Origin: an uncultured Lachnospiraceae bacterium
Lineage (GTDB): Bacteria > Bacillota > Clostridia > Lachnospirales > Lachnospiraceae
Reading direction: 5' to 3'
Assembly: GCA_947631755.1 (NCBI GenBank)
Contig: CANRMO010000016.1
Location: 1-20,734 of the forward strand
DNA: 20,734 bases
Below are positions 7,581 to 15,007 of the stretch, piece after piece. A model generated the notes under the pieces. That model saw only the letters and a list, made by a program, of their open reading frames with translations, had not been told where the DNA came from and searched no databases. The position numbers and the translations under genes were made by a program. Position 1 is the stretch's first letter. Each line of letters opens with the position of its first letter.

Positions 7581-7602
7581 GGAGAGATTGCACAATCTCT
7601 CC
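7569..7602 (-). terminator. Intrinsic terminator of the UAP1-like gene
   Basis: On the minus strand GGAGAGATTG pairs perfectly with CAATCTCTCC over ten bases with a two-base turn (four or more when the top pairs open), then TTGC and eight T. It lies 60 bases after the stop of the nucleotidyltransferase gene. Its tail overlaps the -35 box of the rho promoter. Confidence 0.85.
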
Positions 7603-7662
7603 CTGCTGTCATTACATCGCTTATTGCTTTTCATGGAACAGAGGAATATCTGGCGTCCCAGC

Positions 7663-8889
7663 TCACAGTACAATGCCATTTTTTTTCATTAACTCCCTGG
7701 CACTCTCCAGTGAATCCACTCCGGTCATGTTTTTAATGGGCGCAAATTCCCGGTCGCGCTCTACCTCAAAAGACAGGCAGTTATCCATCATATGGATCAT
7801 ATCGAGCACGAGAGTCTCAAACTTGTATCCATTTGGCTCATCCGGTTTTACAAATTCACCTTCCTCATTGATATATGGAATTTTTTTCTCCACTACATGA
7901 GTGGGCATCTTCTCATCCAGGATCCGTGTCAATGTATTTACCTCAAAGAGATAATTTAGTATCACACCGTAGTTATAGAGAAGTCTGCCATCCTCATCGC
8001 GTGAGTTGATGATCTCATCTGTCATCTCATAATATTCAACAATAGATGGTCTGCCGTCCTCCAGGCAGAGAACGCCCACTCTCTCATTGGGATCTGCCTT
8101 GGCTACTACCTTGGAACCGCACACACATCCGGCCTCCAGCGTAGCACCTACAAAAACAGGATCCGCTATTTTCTGCAAAACATTGTCCACAGCAAATACA
8201 TTTAGGTACTCAACTCCGAGTTCTTTGATCTTATCCAAAAGCCCCGCCCGGACAAGAGAAGAAAACCATCCCCCATTGCCGTTAGGAGAAGTGGCAATGC
8301 GCCCCTTTTCCTCCAGATAGATTTTTCCCTTATAAGAGGCAGCCGGCGCCATTTCCTGAACAAAAAAGAACACATAATCCCTGCTGTAACCAAAAAAATC
8401 ATTCCTCGCAAAAAAATTCACCGTGTCATTTTTATTTTTTTCACTTGTCATGATAAACAAGGGCACCCAGACGTCCGCTTTTTTTACCACTTCCATCAGA
8501 TTGTTGACAAGCTGTTCAAACAGATACAGCTCCTTTTGTTCGCCGACATTCAGCATCCCCTTTGGCTTATCCAGTCCCAGCCGTGTGCCCTGCCCTCCGG
8601 CGAGGAGCACTGCCCCCACCTTACCGGCGCGGATTGCCTCCAGGCCCATTTTCTCATAACTCTCCTTTTTCTCCTTTATTGTCTCAAGTGTCACTGCGCC
8701 CAGAGGTTCCAGTTTCCCCCGCGGAGTCTCTTTTACGCCATTTCTGATCAGATTTAACAAAGAAAGATCCAGCTCATCTATCTGCTCCAGCAGATTTCTC
8801 TTCGCGTCACCGCTCAGCTCATCATAATACTCCAATAAATGTCCCTGCCCTGCGGGGGCAAGTTTCCGTAAAGCCTCTTCGTATGTCAT
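7663..8889 (-). CDS. UAP1-like UDP-sugar pyrophosphorylase (UDPGP family)
   Basis: The 408-residue product belongs to the UDPGP family, which makes UDP-sugars from UTP and a sugar-1-phosphate. LLAGGQGTRLGLDKPKGM (95-112) is the nucleotide-binding signature. SPNGNGG (201-207) resembles the NGNGG segment of eukaryotic UDP-N-acetylhexosamine pyrophosphorylase (UAP1), where UDP-glucose pyrophosphorylases have a different sequence. The ADPxFVG, GSKVV, ERVGV and VEYYEM series and the EFAPIKN segment near the C-terminus are also UAP1-like. I therefore favour UDP-GlcNAc or UDP-GalNAc formation, but the sugar is not proven. The usual bacterial GlmU is a different family, so this would be an additional enzyme, perhaps in hexosamine salvage. 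The ATG at 8889 follows AAGGAGG by seven bases; an earlier TTG start is less likely. It is monocistronic, with promoter 8932-8959 and terminator 7569-7602. Confidence 0.88.
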   Translation of the reverse strand: MTYEEALRKLAPAGQGHLLEYYDELSGDAKRNLLEQIDELDLSLLNLIRNGVKETPRGKLEPLGAVTLETIKEKKESYEKMGLEAIRAGKVGAVLLAGGQGTRLGLDKPKGMLNVGEQKELYLFEQLVNNLMEVVKKADVWVPLFIMTSEKNKNDTVNFFARNDFFGYSRDYVFFFVQEMAPAASYKGKIYLEEKGRIATSPNGNGGWFSSLVRAGLLDKIKELGVEYLNVFAVDNVLQKIADPVFVGATLEAGCVCGSKVVAKADPNERVGVLCLEDGRPSIVEYYEMTDEIINSRDEDGRLLYNYGVILNYLFEVNTLTRILDEKMPTHVVEKKIPYINEEGEFVKPDEPNGYKFETLVLDMIHMMDNCLSFEVERDREFAPIKNMTGVDSLESARELMKKNGIVL

Positions 8890-8931
8890 TTTGGCCTCCT
8901 TCCTAAACAATAAGAATCTGTTTTACTATAT

Positions 8932-8959
8932 ATTGTACCAGTTTTAGCAAAAAGTACAA
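8932..8959 (-). promoter_or_regulatory. Promoter of the UAP1-like gene
   Basis: On the minus strand TTGTAC (8954-8959) and TACAAT (8932-8937) are spaced by 16 bases, about 43 bases before the ATG. It stands back to back with the malic enzyme promoter. Confidence 0.6.
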
Positions 8960-8968
8960 GAGAAAATA

Positions 8969-8997
8969 TTGTTTTTACAAAACAGAAATGTTATGAT
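8969..8997 (+). promoter_or_regulatory. Promoter of malic enzyme
   Basis: TTGTTT (8969-8974) and TATGAT (8992-8997) have a 17-base spacer and lie about 40 bases before the ATG. The divergent promoter for the UAP1-like gene is only about ten bases away, so the two could influence each other. Confidence 0.6.
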
Positions 8998-9036
8998 AAA
9001 TTAATATGTGAGTACATAGGAAAGGATGAGATAAAA

Positions 9037-10191
9037 ATGACACAGAACGAAAAGGCACTCAAACTGCACGAGGAGTGGTGTGGAAAACTTGACACAGCGC
9101 CAAAATGCCAGGTGAGATCCCGGGAAGATCTCGCTGTCGCCTACACGCCCGGTGTGGCCGAACCATGCAAAAAGATTGCCGAAAACAGGGAAGATGCCTA
9201 TAAATATACGATCAAATCCAACACAGTGGCCGTTGTTTCCGACGGCAGCGCTGTTCTCGGGCTGGGAAATATCGGCGCTGAGGCCGCCCTGCCGGTCATG
9301 GAGGGGAAAGCGGTTTTATTCAAAGAATTTGGCGGCGTTAACGCATTTCCCATCTGTCTCGACACCCAGGACACAGAGGAAATCATCCGCACGGTAGTCA
9401 ATATTGCCCCAGCGTTCGGCGGCATCAACCTGGAAGATATCTCTGCCCCCAGGTGTTTTGAGATTGAGACCAGACTCAAAGAGCTTTTGGACATCCCGGT
9501 TTTCCACGATGACCAGCACGGAACCGCCATTGTCGTCCTCTCCGGCATCATCAATGCCCTGAAAGTTGTAAACAAAGAAAAAGAAAACTGCAAAGTTATC
9601 ATCAACGGCGCCGGTTCTGCCGGAATCGCCATCGCAAAACTGCTCTTAACCTACGGATTTGTAAATGTGACTCTCTGTGATAAGTCCGGCATCCTAAACA
9701 AACGCACAAAGGACCTGAACTGGATGCAAAAGGAGATGATGGAGATTACAAATCCGGAAGAAAAAGAGGGGTCGCTGGCAGATGCTTTTGTGGATGCAGA
9801 TATTTTTATCGGCGTCTCTGCCCCGGGGATCGTCACAGAAGAAATGGTGGCGTCCATGAACCGGGATGGTATCCTCTTTGCCATGGCAAACCCCGTCCCG
9901 GAAATCATGCCGGATCTGGCAAAAAGAGCGGGTGCAAAAATAGTGGGCACAGGCCGTTCCGATTTCCCGAACCAGGTCAATAATGTAGTCGCTTTTCCCG
10001 GAATCTTCCGCGGAGCTCTGGAGGGGCGCGCCACACAGATCACGGAGGAGATGAAACTGGCAGCCGCGCTCGCCATCGCCTCCCTCGTCCCAGAAAATGA
10101 GTTAAATGAGGACAATATCATGCCGGAGGCATTTGACCCGCAAGTCTCTGATGTAGTATGCGCCGCAGTAAAATCGCACATCAACAATTAA
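9037..10191 (+). CDS. NAD(P)-dependent malic enzyme, short form
   Basis: The enzyme decarboxylates L-malate to pyruvate with reduction of NAD or NADP and needs a divalent metal. Seen: YTPGVAEPC (36-44), the nucleotide loop GLGNIG (75-80), EGKAVLFKEFGG (89-100), the metal and substrate region VFHDDQHGTA (155-164) and the Rossmann motif GAGSAG (191-196). At 384 residues it is the short bacterial form without a C-terminal phosphotransacetylase-like domain. AAAGGATGAG precedes the ATG. DUF4364 follows after 18 bases on the same strand, so they probably share an mRNA. The coenzyme cannot be decided safely from sequence alone. Confidence 0.94.
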   Translation: MTQNEKALKLHEEWCGKLDTAPKCQVRSREDLAVAYTPGVAEPCKKIAENREDAYKYTIKSNTVAVVSDGSAVLGLGNIGAEAALPVMEGKAVLFKEFGGVNAFPICLDTQDTEEIIRTVVNIAPAFGGINLEDISAPRCFEIETRLKELLDIPVFHDDQHGTAIVVLSGIINALKVVNKEKENCKVIINGAGSAGIAIAKLLLTYGFVNVTLCDKSGILNKRTKDLNWMQKEMMEITNPEEKEGSLADAFVDADIFIGVSAPGIVTEEMVASMNRDGILFAMANPVPEIMPDLAKRAGAKIVGTGRSDFPNQVNNVVAFPGIFRGALEGRATQITEEMKLAAALAIASLVPENELNEDNIMPEAFDPQVSDVVCAAVKSHINN

Positions 10192-10209
10192 AAAAGGGAG
10201 AAAATACCC

Positions 10210-10728
10210 ATGGCAAACGAGACAATTACTTTTTACAAACTGATCATCCTCTATACGCTGAGTAAAGTAAAATCGCCAATTCCTTCCGGAATTATCTCAG
10301 ACTATATCATCAGCCGGGGTTACACAAATTATTTTACCATTCAAAATGCATTCGGTGAATTGCTGCAGACAGATATGATCGAAGAAGACAGCACCTATCA
10401 TATGACCTATTACATGATAACAGATATTGGAAAAGAATCCCTGGAATTGTTCGGCGCACCGCTTTCCTATAAGATGCGCGATGAAATTGATGAATACCTG
10501 AAGAGCAAGCGATACGATATCGCAAACGAATCCTCTTTTATAAGCGATTACCACAGGACAGAAGTTGGTTCCTACCTCGCCACTTGCACTCTGAGAGAAG
10601 GAACCCACGTTCTGTTCCACGTTGAATTGGATGTAGCGACCGAAGAAGACGCTGTCAAAGTATGCGAAAACTGGAAAGAAAGCTGTGAGGCAGTTTATCA
10701 GACAGCGATACGGCAACTACTGAAATGA
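10210..10728 (+). CDS. DUF4364 family winged-helix-like protein
   Basis: This 172-residue protein resembles the DUF4364 family of Clostridia, for which no biochemical function is established. The N-terminal 80 residues (LIILYTLSKVKSPIPSGIIS, then an FTIQNAFGELLQTDMI helix and TYYMITDIGKESLELF) look like a winged helix of PadR/MarR type, suggesting nucleic-acid binding. The C-terminal half is mixed alpha/beta and may be a sensor or dimerisation domain. AGGGAG precedes the ATG. It sits 18 bases after malic enzyme and converges on the zinc-ribbon gene, 20 bases away, with no obvious terminator between them. Confidence 0.75.
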   Translation: MANETITFYKLIILYTLSKVKSPIPSGIISDYIISRGYTNYFTIQNAFGELLQTDMIEEDSTYHMTYYMITDIGKESLELFGAPLSYKMRDEIDEYLKSKRYDIANESSFISDYHRTEVGSYLATCTLREGTHVLFHVELDVATEEDAVKVCENWKESCEAVYQTAIRQLLK

Positions 10729-10748
10729 TCTACCCATCTACTTTATCA

Positions 10749-11078
10749 TCACGCCGGTTCCTCACCGCCGGGCTCACCGAGATGTGGTTGTAACTCGTAT
10801 GTAGCAGTCTCTGCGACAGCTTCAAGTCTTCCGTCCCGCACATATTCCTGAATCGTCTTTCTGCTGACCCCGGTAGCGATTGACAGCTCAAACGCATTCT
10901 TCGGTCCATTTTCATAGATATAGCGTTTCAACCGGCCAAATTCAGTGAGAAATTCATAGCCACAATCCTCACACACATAACTTCCGCCCCCTTTGAAGAC
11001 CATAATACCGGAACAATCTGGACAGTTTCTCGGCACAGGATCTTCTATCAACTTTTCAAACTTACTGCTATCGTCCAT
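10749..11078 (-). CDS. Zinc-ribbon/HTH protein resembling the TIGR03826 flagellar-operon family
   Basis: About 109 residues. Counting from the start chosen here, cysteines at 19 and 22 (CPDC) and 36 and 39 (CEDC) form a zinc ribbon. It is followed by a helix-turn-helix (about 58-88, FELSIATGVSRKTIQEYVRDGRL), then a short acidic tail. This architecture resembles the TIGR03826/YvyF-like proteins of Firmicute flagellar loci, yet no flagellar gene is present here. A small DNA-binding regulator is the safest reading. I prefer the ATG at 11078 because GGGGGG lies nine bases upstream; an ATG at 11087 abuts that run directly. It is the last gene of the transglycosylase-pyrophosphatase operon. Confidence 0.7.
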   Translation of the reverse strand: MDDSSKFEKLIEDPVPRNCPDCSGIMVFKGGGSYVCEDCGYEFLTEFGRLKRYIYENGPKNAFELSIATGVSRKTIQEYVRDGRLEAVAETATYELQPHLGEPGGEEPA

Positions 11079-11098
11079 AGTTATCATCCCCCCAGACT

Positions 11099-11641
11099 TT
11101 ATTTTCGAATATGATCACCATATTTCTTCTCATAATTTTCCAGACACTGCTCAATAATTGCCACGGCCTCGACCGGACCGTCAAACTCTTTTACCGCTGT
11201 CTCCTTATTTTCCAGATCTTTGTAGATACTGAAAAAATGTTGTATTTCTTCAAATACATGCTTTGGCAGCTGGGCAATATCGCTGTAATAATTGTACGTC
11301 GGATCATTGTACGGAATCGCAATGATCTTTTCATCGCTTGCACCGTTATCCAGCATATACATAACACCGATGGGATAACAGCGTACAAGAGACAACGGCT
11401 CAATATCCTCCGAACAGATCACAAGGACATCCAGCGGATCCTTATCATCGCCCAGCGTCCTCGGAATAAATCCATAATTGGCCGGATAATGAGTGGATGT
11501 ATAGAGGATACGATCCAGGATGATCAGCCCGGTCTCTTTGTCCAACTCATATTTTTTCTTACTTCCCTTGGATATCTCAATCGTCGCCACAAAATCAGTC
11601 GGTGTAATCCTGTCTTTACTTATGTCATGCCAGATATTCAT
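11099..11641 (-). CDS. ppa: Inorganic pyrophosphatase, family I
   Basis: A soluble enzyme that hydrolyses pyrophosphate to phosphate, pulling biosynthetic reactions forward. The signature DDKDPLDVLV (about 64-73) carries the metal-binding aspartates. YPANYGFIPRTLGD precedes it, as in family I. The 180 residues match bacterial members (about 175). GGAGGG lies six bases before the ATG. It starts 14 bases after the transglycosylase stop and the zinc-ribbon gene follows closely, so all three are probably one mRNA. The C-terminal half (HVFEEIQHFFSIYKDLE, then KEFDGPVEAVAIIEQ) is typical of the family. Confidence 0.95.
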   Translation of the reverse strand: MNIWHDISKDRITPTDFVATIEISKGSKKKYELDKETGLIILDRILYTSTHYPANYGFIPRTLGDDKDPLDVLVICSEDIEPLSLVRCYPIGVMYMLDNGASDEKIIAIPYNDPTYNYYSDIAQLPKHVFEEIQHFFSIYKDLENKETAVKEFDGPVEAVAIIEQCLENYEKKYGDHIRK

Positions 11642-11655
11642 TTCAGCCCTCCATT

Positions 11656-12516
11656 TCAGCCCACACCTGTAGTACCAAGCTCCAGGTATCGCAGATATGC
11701 ACCATAAGACATTGTCACCTTGTTATCTCCGGTTCCAACCGCCACCATGACCTGTTCCCAGTCACTGTCTGATGCCGCTTTCCCTGTATCAAAGGATTCC
11801 TCTGCTGCCTTTGTTTTATTCACGTCTTTTCCCGCAGAACCGCCGCCACCAGAATTTTCCTCTTCCACCGACACCGTCCTGTCTGGCACAGTTACGCCCT
11901 CCTGCATATATTTTTTTATTTTCTTCACATAATTTTGTGTCTCTTTATAGGGCGGAACCCCCCCGTATTTCTTTACTGCGCCACTCCCCGCATTATAGGC
12001 CGCCGCCGCCAGGGTAAAATCGCCGTCAAACTTTTCCAGGTGTGCTTTCAGGAGTCTCGCTGACGCCATGATATTCTGTTTCGCGTCAAAAGGATCTGTC
12101 ACCCCGAGTTCCCTGCACTCATCCGGCATGATCTGCATGATTCCCTTCGCTCCCGCCGAGGACACACATTTCGTATTAAAATCCGACTCAGCCTTTGCCA
12201 CTGCCACAAGAAAATCATAGGAAATGTCATATTTTTCTGATGCCTTTTTAAAGAGGCTTTTTAATGTCGTCTCCCCCGACGATGCGCTCTCTTCTGCCCC
12301 ATCTGCCGGTGAGGAAGAGCTGACCTTACCAACATTCCCGGAATCTGTTCCCGAACCGGCAGAAACATCTGGCGCGTCTGCCGCTTTTTTCGTCTCTTCC
12401 CTGTCAAGAATCTTCTGGAATGGCGTTATCTCCGAACGAACTTTATTTGTTTTTTTAGCTACAGACGCGGAAGAATTCCGACTCTCCGTCACGTCCCATA
12501 CAACCATCATTGACAT
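11656..12516 (-). CDS. Lytic transglycosylase domain protein without a signal peptide
   Basis: The C-terminal half is an SLT (goose-lysozyme-like) domain that would cleave the MurNAc-GlcNAc bond of peptidoglycan with formation of anhydro-MurNAc. Seen: catalytic Glu at 110 in AVAKAESDF, GIMQIMP (125-131), the AAAAYNAGSGAVKKYGG segment and NYVKKIKKYM. Residues 1-85 are hydrophilic and rich in Ser, Ala and Lys, and no hydrophobic export signal is present with this start or with earlier ones. A Ser/Gly-rich linker follows the SLT domain and the protein ends in a tail with GDNKVTMSYGAYLRYLE. I chose the ATG at 12516 after GAGGAT. Export would need another route, or the protein acts on lysis. Promoter at 12575-12603. 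Confidence 0.88.
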   Translation of the reverse strand: MSMMVVWDVTESRNSSASVAKKTNKVRSEITPFQKILDREETKKAADAPDVSAGSGTDSGNVGKVSSSSPADGAEESASSGETTLKSLFKKASEKYDISYDFLVAVAKAESDFNTKCVSSAGAKGIMQIMPDECRELGVTDPFDAKQNIMASARLLKAHLEKFDGDFTLAAAAYNAGSGAVKKYGGVPPYKETQNYVKKIKKYMQEGVTVPDRTVSVEEENSGGGGSAGKDVNKTKAAEESFDTGKAASDSDWEQVMVAVGTGDNKVTMSYGAYLRYLELGTTGVG

Positions 12517-12574
12517 GCCTATCCTCTTTTCCCTATTGCTTTTTTGACAATGTCTCAACTCTTGTTACACTCTT

Positions 12575-12603
12575 ATTATATCCAACCATTTTGCATAAGT
12601 CAA
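12575..12603 (-). promoter_or_regulatory. Promoter of the transglycosylase-pyrophosphatase operon
   Basis: On the minus strand TTGACT (12598-12603) and TATAAT (12575-12580) have a 17-base spacer, about 60 bases before the ATG at 12516. A palindrome CAGAAATTTCTG (12611-12622) lies just upstream of the -35 and could be a regulator site or the tail of the upstream alaA transcript. Confidence 0.8.
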
Positions 12604-12627
12604 TATCCCCCAGAAATTTCTGATCCG

Positions 12628-13842
12628 TCAGTAATCTCTTAAAAAAGCGTCCATTTTGTCCATGGCCTCCTCCAAGACCCGTACCTCCGGCAGATATACA
12701 ATACGAAAATGATCCGGCTCCGCCCAGTTAAAACCACCTCCGTGGACGAGAAGAACCTGTTCTCTCCGCAAAAAATCCAGCACAAACTGCTCATCATCCT
12801 TTATGCCAAACCGTTTCGCATCTATTTTGGGAAATATGTAAAATGCCGCATCCGGCTTTACCGCGGATAATCCGTCCACCCGGCCTATGGCGTCACAAAT
12901 ACATTTTCTCTGCTCATACAGCCGCCCTCCCGGAAGAAGAAGCGGATCTGTCTCCGGGCGGTTTTCCAGGGCAGGCACTACCACGCACTGGGCGAGGACA
13001 TTGGCGCACAGCCTCATGGAAGAGAGCATATTGATCCCCTCTATATATCCTTTCCCCTTTGACAGATCGCCGCTCAGGACCATCCAGCCGCTGCGAAACC
13101 CGGCGATCCGGTCCGACTTGGACAATCCGTTAAATGTAACAGAGAACAGATCCGGCGCAAGCGAGGCAATGGACACATGTTCCTTGCCGTCAAAGACAAG
13201 CCGGTCATATATTTCATCCGCAAACAAGATCAGCTCATGCTTCCTTGCCAGCTCCACAATTTTCTCAAGAACTTCCCGGGGATACAGCGCCCCTGTCGGA
13301 TTGTTGGGATTGATAATGACAATCCCCTTTGTCCTTGATGTAATCTTTCTCTCCATATCCCTGATATCCGGATACCAGTTGGAGGACTCGTCACAGATGT
13401 AGTGGACCGGGTTCCCCCCTGCCAGCTTTGCGGCGGCCGTCCAGAGTGGATAATCCGGTGCCGGGATTAGTATTTCATCCCCGTTATTCAAAAGTCCCTG
13501 CATGGCGATAGAGATCATCTCGCTGACACCGTTTCCGATGTAGATATGTTCCAGCGAAACATCTGGCAGTCCTTTTGTCGCATGATATTTCCGTATCGCC
13601 TCACGCGCAGGTAAAATACCGTTTGATTCGCTGTAACCCTGGTTCACAGGATCCCCCAGCGCATCGTGCACCGCCTCTGTGATCCACGCGGGTGCTACAA
13701 AACCAAATGGCGCAGGATTTCCGATATTCAGCCGCAGCACATTTACCCCTCTGCGCTTCATCTCATTGGCCTCATCCAGAACAGGCCCTCTCACATCATA
13801 GCATACCCCGTGCAATTTTTCCGATTTGGCAAACACTCTCAT
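12628..13842 (-). CDS. alaA: AlaA-like PLP-dependent aminotransferase (glutamate-pyruvate type)
   Basis: Fold type I aminotransferase of the AspC/AlaA group. The 404 residues match E. coli AlaA (405). NPNNPTG (178-184) binds the cofactor face, DE at 209-210 (FADEIYDR) contacts the pyridine nitrogen, and Lys242 in NGLSKSDRIAGFRSGWM forms the Schiff base. The NGLSK...AGFRSGWM pattern matches E. coli AlaA closely, which converts pyruvate and glutamate to alanine and 2-oxoglutarate. The exact amino acid partner is inferred. GGAGGG lies six bases before the ATG. It follows the CPBP protease gene by about 43 bases on the same strand and may be co-transcribed with it. No clear terminator is seen downstream. 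Confidence 0.9.
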   Translation of the reverse strand: MRVFAKSEKLHGVCYDVRGPVLDEANEMKRRGVNVLRLNIGNPAPFGFVAPAWITEAVHDALGDPVNQGYSESNGILPAREAIRKYHATKGLPDVSLEHIYIGNGVSEMISIAMQGLLNNGDEILIPAPDYPLWTAAAKLAGGNPVHYICDESSNWYPDIRDMERKITSRTKGIVIINPNNPTGALYPREVLEKIVELARKHELILFADEIYDRLVFDGKEHVSIASLAPDLFSVTFNGLSKSDRIAGFRSGWMVLSGDLSKGKGYIEGINMLSSMRLCANVLAQCVVVPALENRPETDPLLLPGGRLYEQRKCICDAIGRVDGLSAVKPDAAFYIFPKIDAKRFGIKDDEQFVLDFLRREQVLLVHGGGFNWAEPDHFRIVYLPEVRVLEEAMDKMDAFLRDY

Positions 13843-13885
13843 GACTTTCCCTCCATACTGCGCACAAATTTCCTAAATGAAAAAT

Positions 13886-14755
13886 CTATTCTTCTATCCT
13901 CTTGTTCTTTGAGCGAAAATGTCTCACAAATATAATGGTAATAAATACGCTCGCCACATCCACTGCCAGACGGATCACCCCGATCACAGCAGATTCCTGG
14001 GAATCCACCATTTTCATGAGCCAGTCTAACAAATACGAACTGGAATTAAACAGGATATGGAGCAGACAGCTCCCCCAGATTGTCTGCGTTTTCTCATAGA
14101 CATACGCGAGAATGATACCCACCAGCGTGGCATAGATCCCCTGCACCCAATTGGCATGAAACAGGCCAAAGAGCAAAGCCGAGATAATGGCGGCCGGCCA
14201 TACCGAAAAAGCGCGGCGCAGTTTTGCGTAGATCATCCCGCGAAACACCATTTCTTCTGCCACAGGCCCGATCAGACAGACGATCAGGATCATCAGTACC
14301 GGCGACATTGTATCCAACTGCAACAGATCATTTACCTCAGAGTACTGATCCATCATCCACGGAAATAACGCATTGATCACAACCAGGACCAGTTCCACAG
14401 AAAATTGCCCAAAAAGCGCAATACCGGCAATAGCCCCTACATTTCCACGGGTAAACGCCTTTTTGTAGTCCGGCCGGAATTCGTATTTATTCTCCCGGAA
14501 ATAATACCACAACCCAAAGCCGGCCAGCATCATAATGTCACAGAAAGCAGTGAGAACCATAGCGCCCATCCCCTTGCTGATCGATCCAGCCATCTGTTCG
14601 TACAAATTCTGGAATGCCTCTGTCTGAATACCAATTCCGTTGCGGACCGCAGCCATATAAATGACCCCTATCAAAGAAAACATAGCCAGAACCTGCACTC
14701 CCAGTGCAGCCACCATATAGAGTGCAACCCATGCCAGTGCCTTAAATTTCTTCAT
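13886..14755 (-). CDS. CPBP (CAAX/Abi) family intramembrane metalloprotease
   Basis: 289 residues with several hydrophobic segments (about 7-36, 64-85, 106-131, 152-166, 186-204, 206-220). The four conserved motifs are present: EEMVFRG (Glu167, Glu168, Arg172), FGLFHANW with His200, and HILFN with His233 and Asn237. These are the catalytic and zinc-binding positions of the CPBP family, which includes eukaryotic Rce1 and bacterial proteins linked to bacteriocin immunity. The substrate is unknown, and no bacteriocin gene is nearby. I chose the ATG at 14755 because GGAGGAAAG lies just upstream; the longer frame to 14902 has a poor N-terminus and overlaps the promoter. Promoter at 14881-14909, with a leader of about 120 bases. 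Confidence 0.9.
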   Translation of the reverse strand: MKKFKALAWVALYMVAALGVQVLAMFSLIGVIYMAAVRNGIGIQTEAFQNLYEQMAGSISKGMGAMVLTAFCDIMMLAGFGLWYYFRENKYEFRPDYKKAFTRGNVGAIAGIALFGQFSVELVLVVINALFPWMMDQYSEVNDLLQLDTMSPVLMILIVCLIGPVAEEMVFRGMIYAKLRRAFSVWPAAIISALLFGLFHANWVQGIYATLVGIILAYVYEKTQTIWGSCLLHILFNSSSYLLDWLMKMVDSQESAVIGVIRLAVDVASVFITIIFVRHFRSKNKRIEE

Positions 14756-14854
14756 TCTCTTTCCTCCATCTGCACACACTTCCCGCATCAGCGGACCATA
14801 TTTTCCGGTTCTTTCAAAGTGCGCGCGCAAATCTGCTTTCGCATTTGTTTTTAT

Positions 14855-14871
14855 CGGGTGTTGCCACCCCG
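14855..14871 (-). other. GNRA-type hairpin in the CPBP gene leader
   Basis: In the transcript GGGTG (14865-14869, minus strand) pairs with CACCC (14856-14860) around a GCAA tetraloop, a stable motif near the 5' end of the leader. I found no further riboswitch features. It resembles the T-box GGGTGGNA sequence only superficially. Confidence 0.45.
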
Positions 14872-14880
14872 CCAATTCAC

Positions 14881-14909
14881 ATTTTATCACTTTATAAAGC
14901 AATGGTCAA
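14881..14909 (-). promoter_or_regulatory. Promoter of the CPBP protease gene
   Basis: On the minus strand TTGACC (14904-14909) and TAAAAT (14881-14886) have a 17-base spacer. The expected start leaves about 120 bases of leader before the ATG. It is divergent from argH. Confidence 0.75.
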
Positions 14910-14916
14910 TTTTCTA

Positions 14917-14945
14917 TTGCGGTTTTTCCCGGTAAATGATATTCT
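14917..14945 (+). promoter_or_regulatory. Possible argH promoter
   Basis: TTGCGG (14917-14922) and TATTCT (14940-14945) have a 17-base spacer, about 60 bases before argH. Match is moderate. The divergent CPBP promoter starts eight bases away. Confidence 0.4.
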
Positions 14946-15007
14946 TAAGTTATTGCTTACATTAATCTTTTAATTTGAAATCTGAGAGAAAAGAGAGGAG
15001 ACTGCAT

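Noticed and set aside
9198..10187. Minus-strand open frames opposite malic enzyme
   Set aside because: They mirror a confirmed coding sequence and give Ser/Ala-rich peptides without domains.
14840..14885. T-box riboswitch suggested by GGGGTGGCAAC in the CPBP leader
   Set aside because: The promoter leaves too little leader for a specifier stem, there is no terminator/antiterminator pair, and the gene is not an aminoacyl-tRNA or amino acid gene.
14756..14902. N-terminal extension of the CPBP protease
   Set aside because: It runs through the leader up to the promoter -10, lacks a ribosome binding site and family similarity, while the ATG at 14755 has GGAGG.
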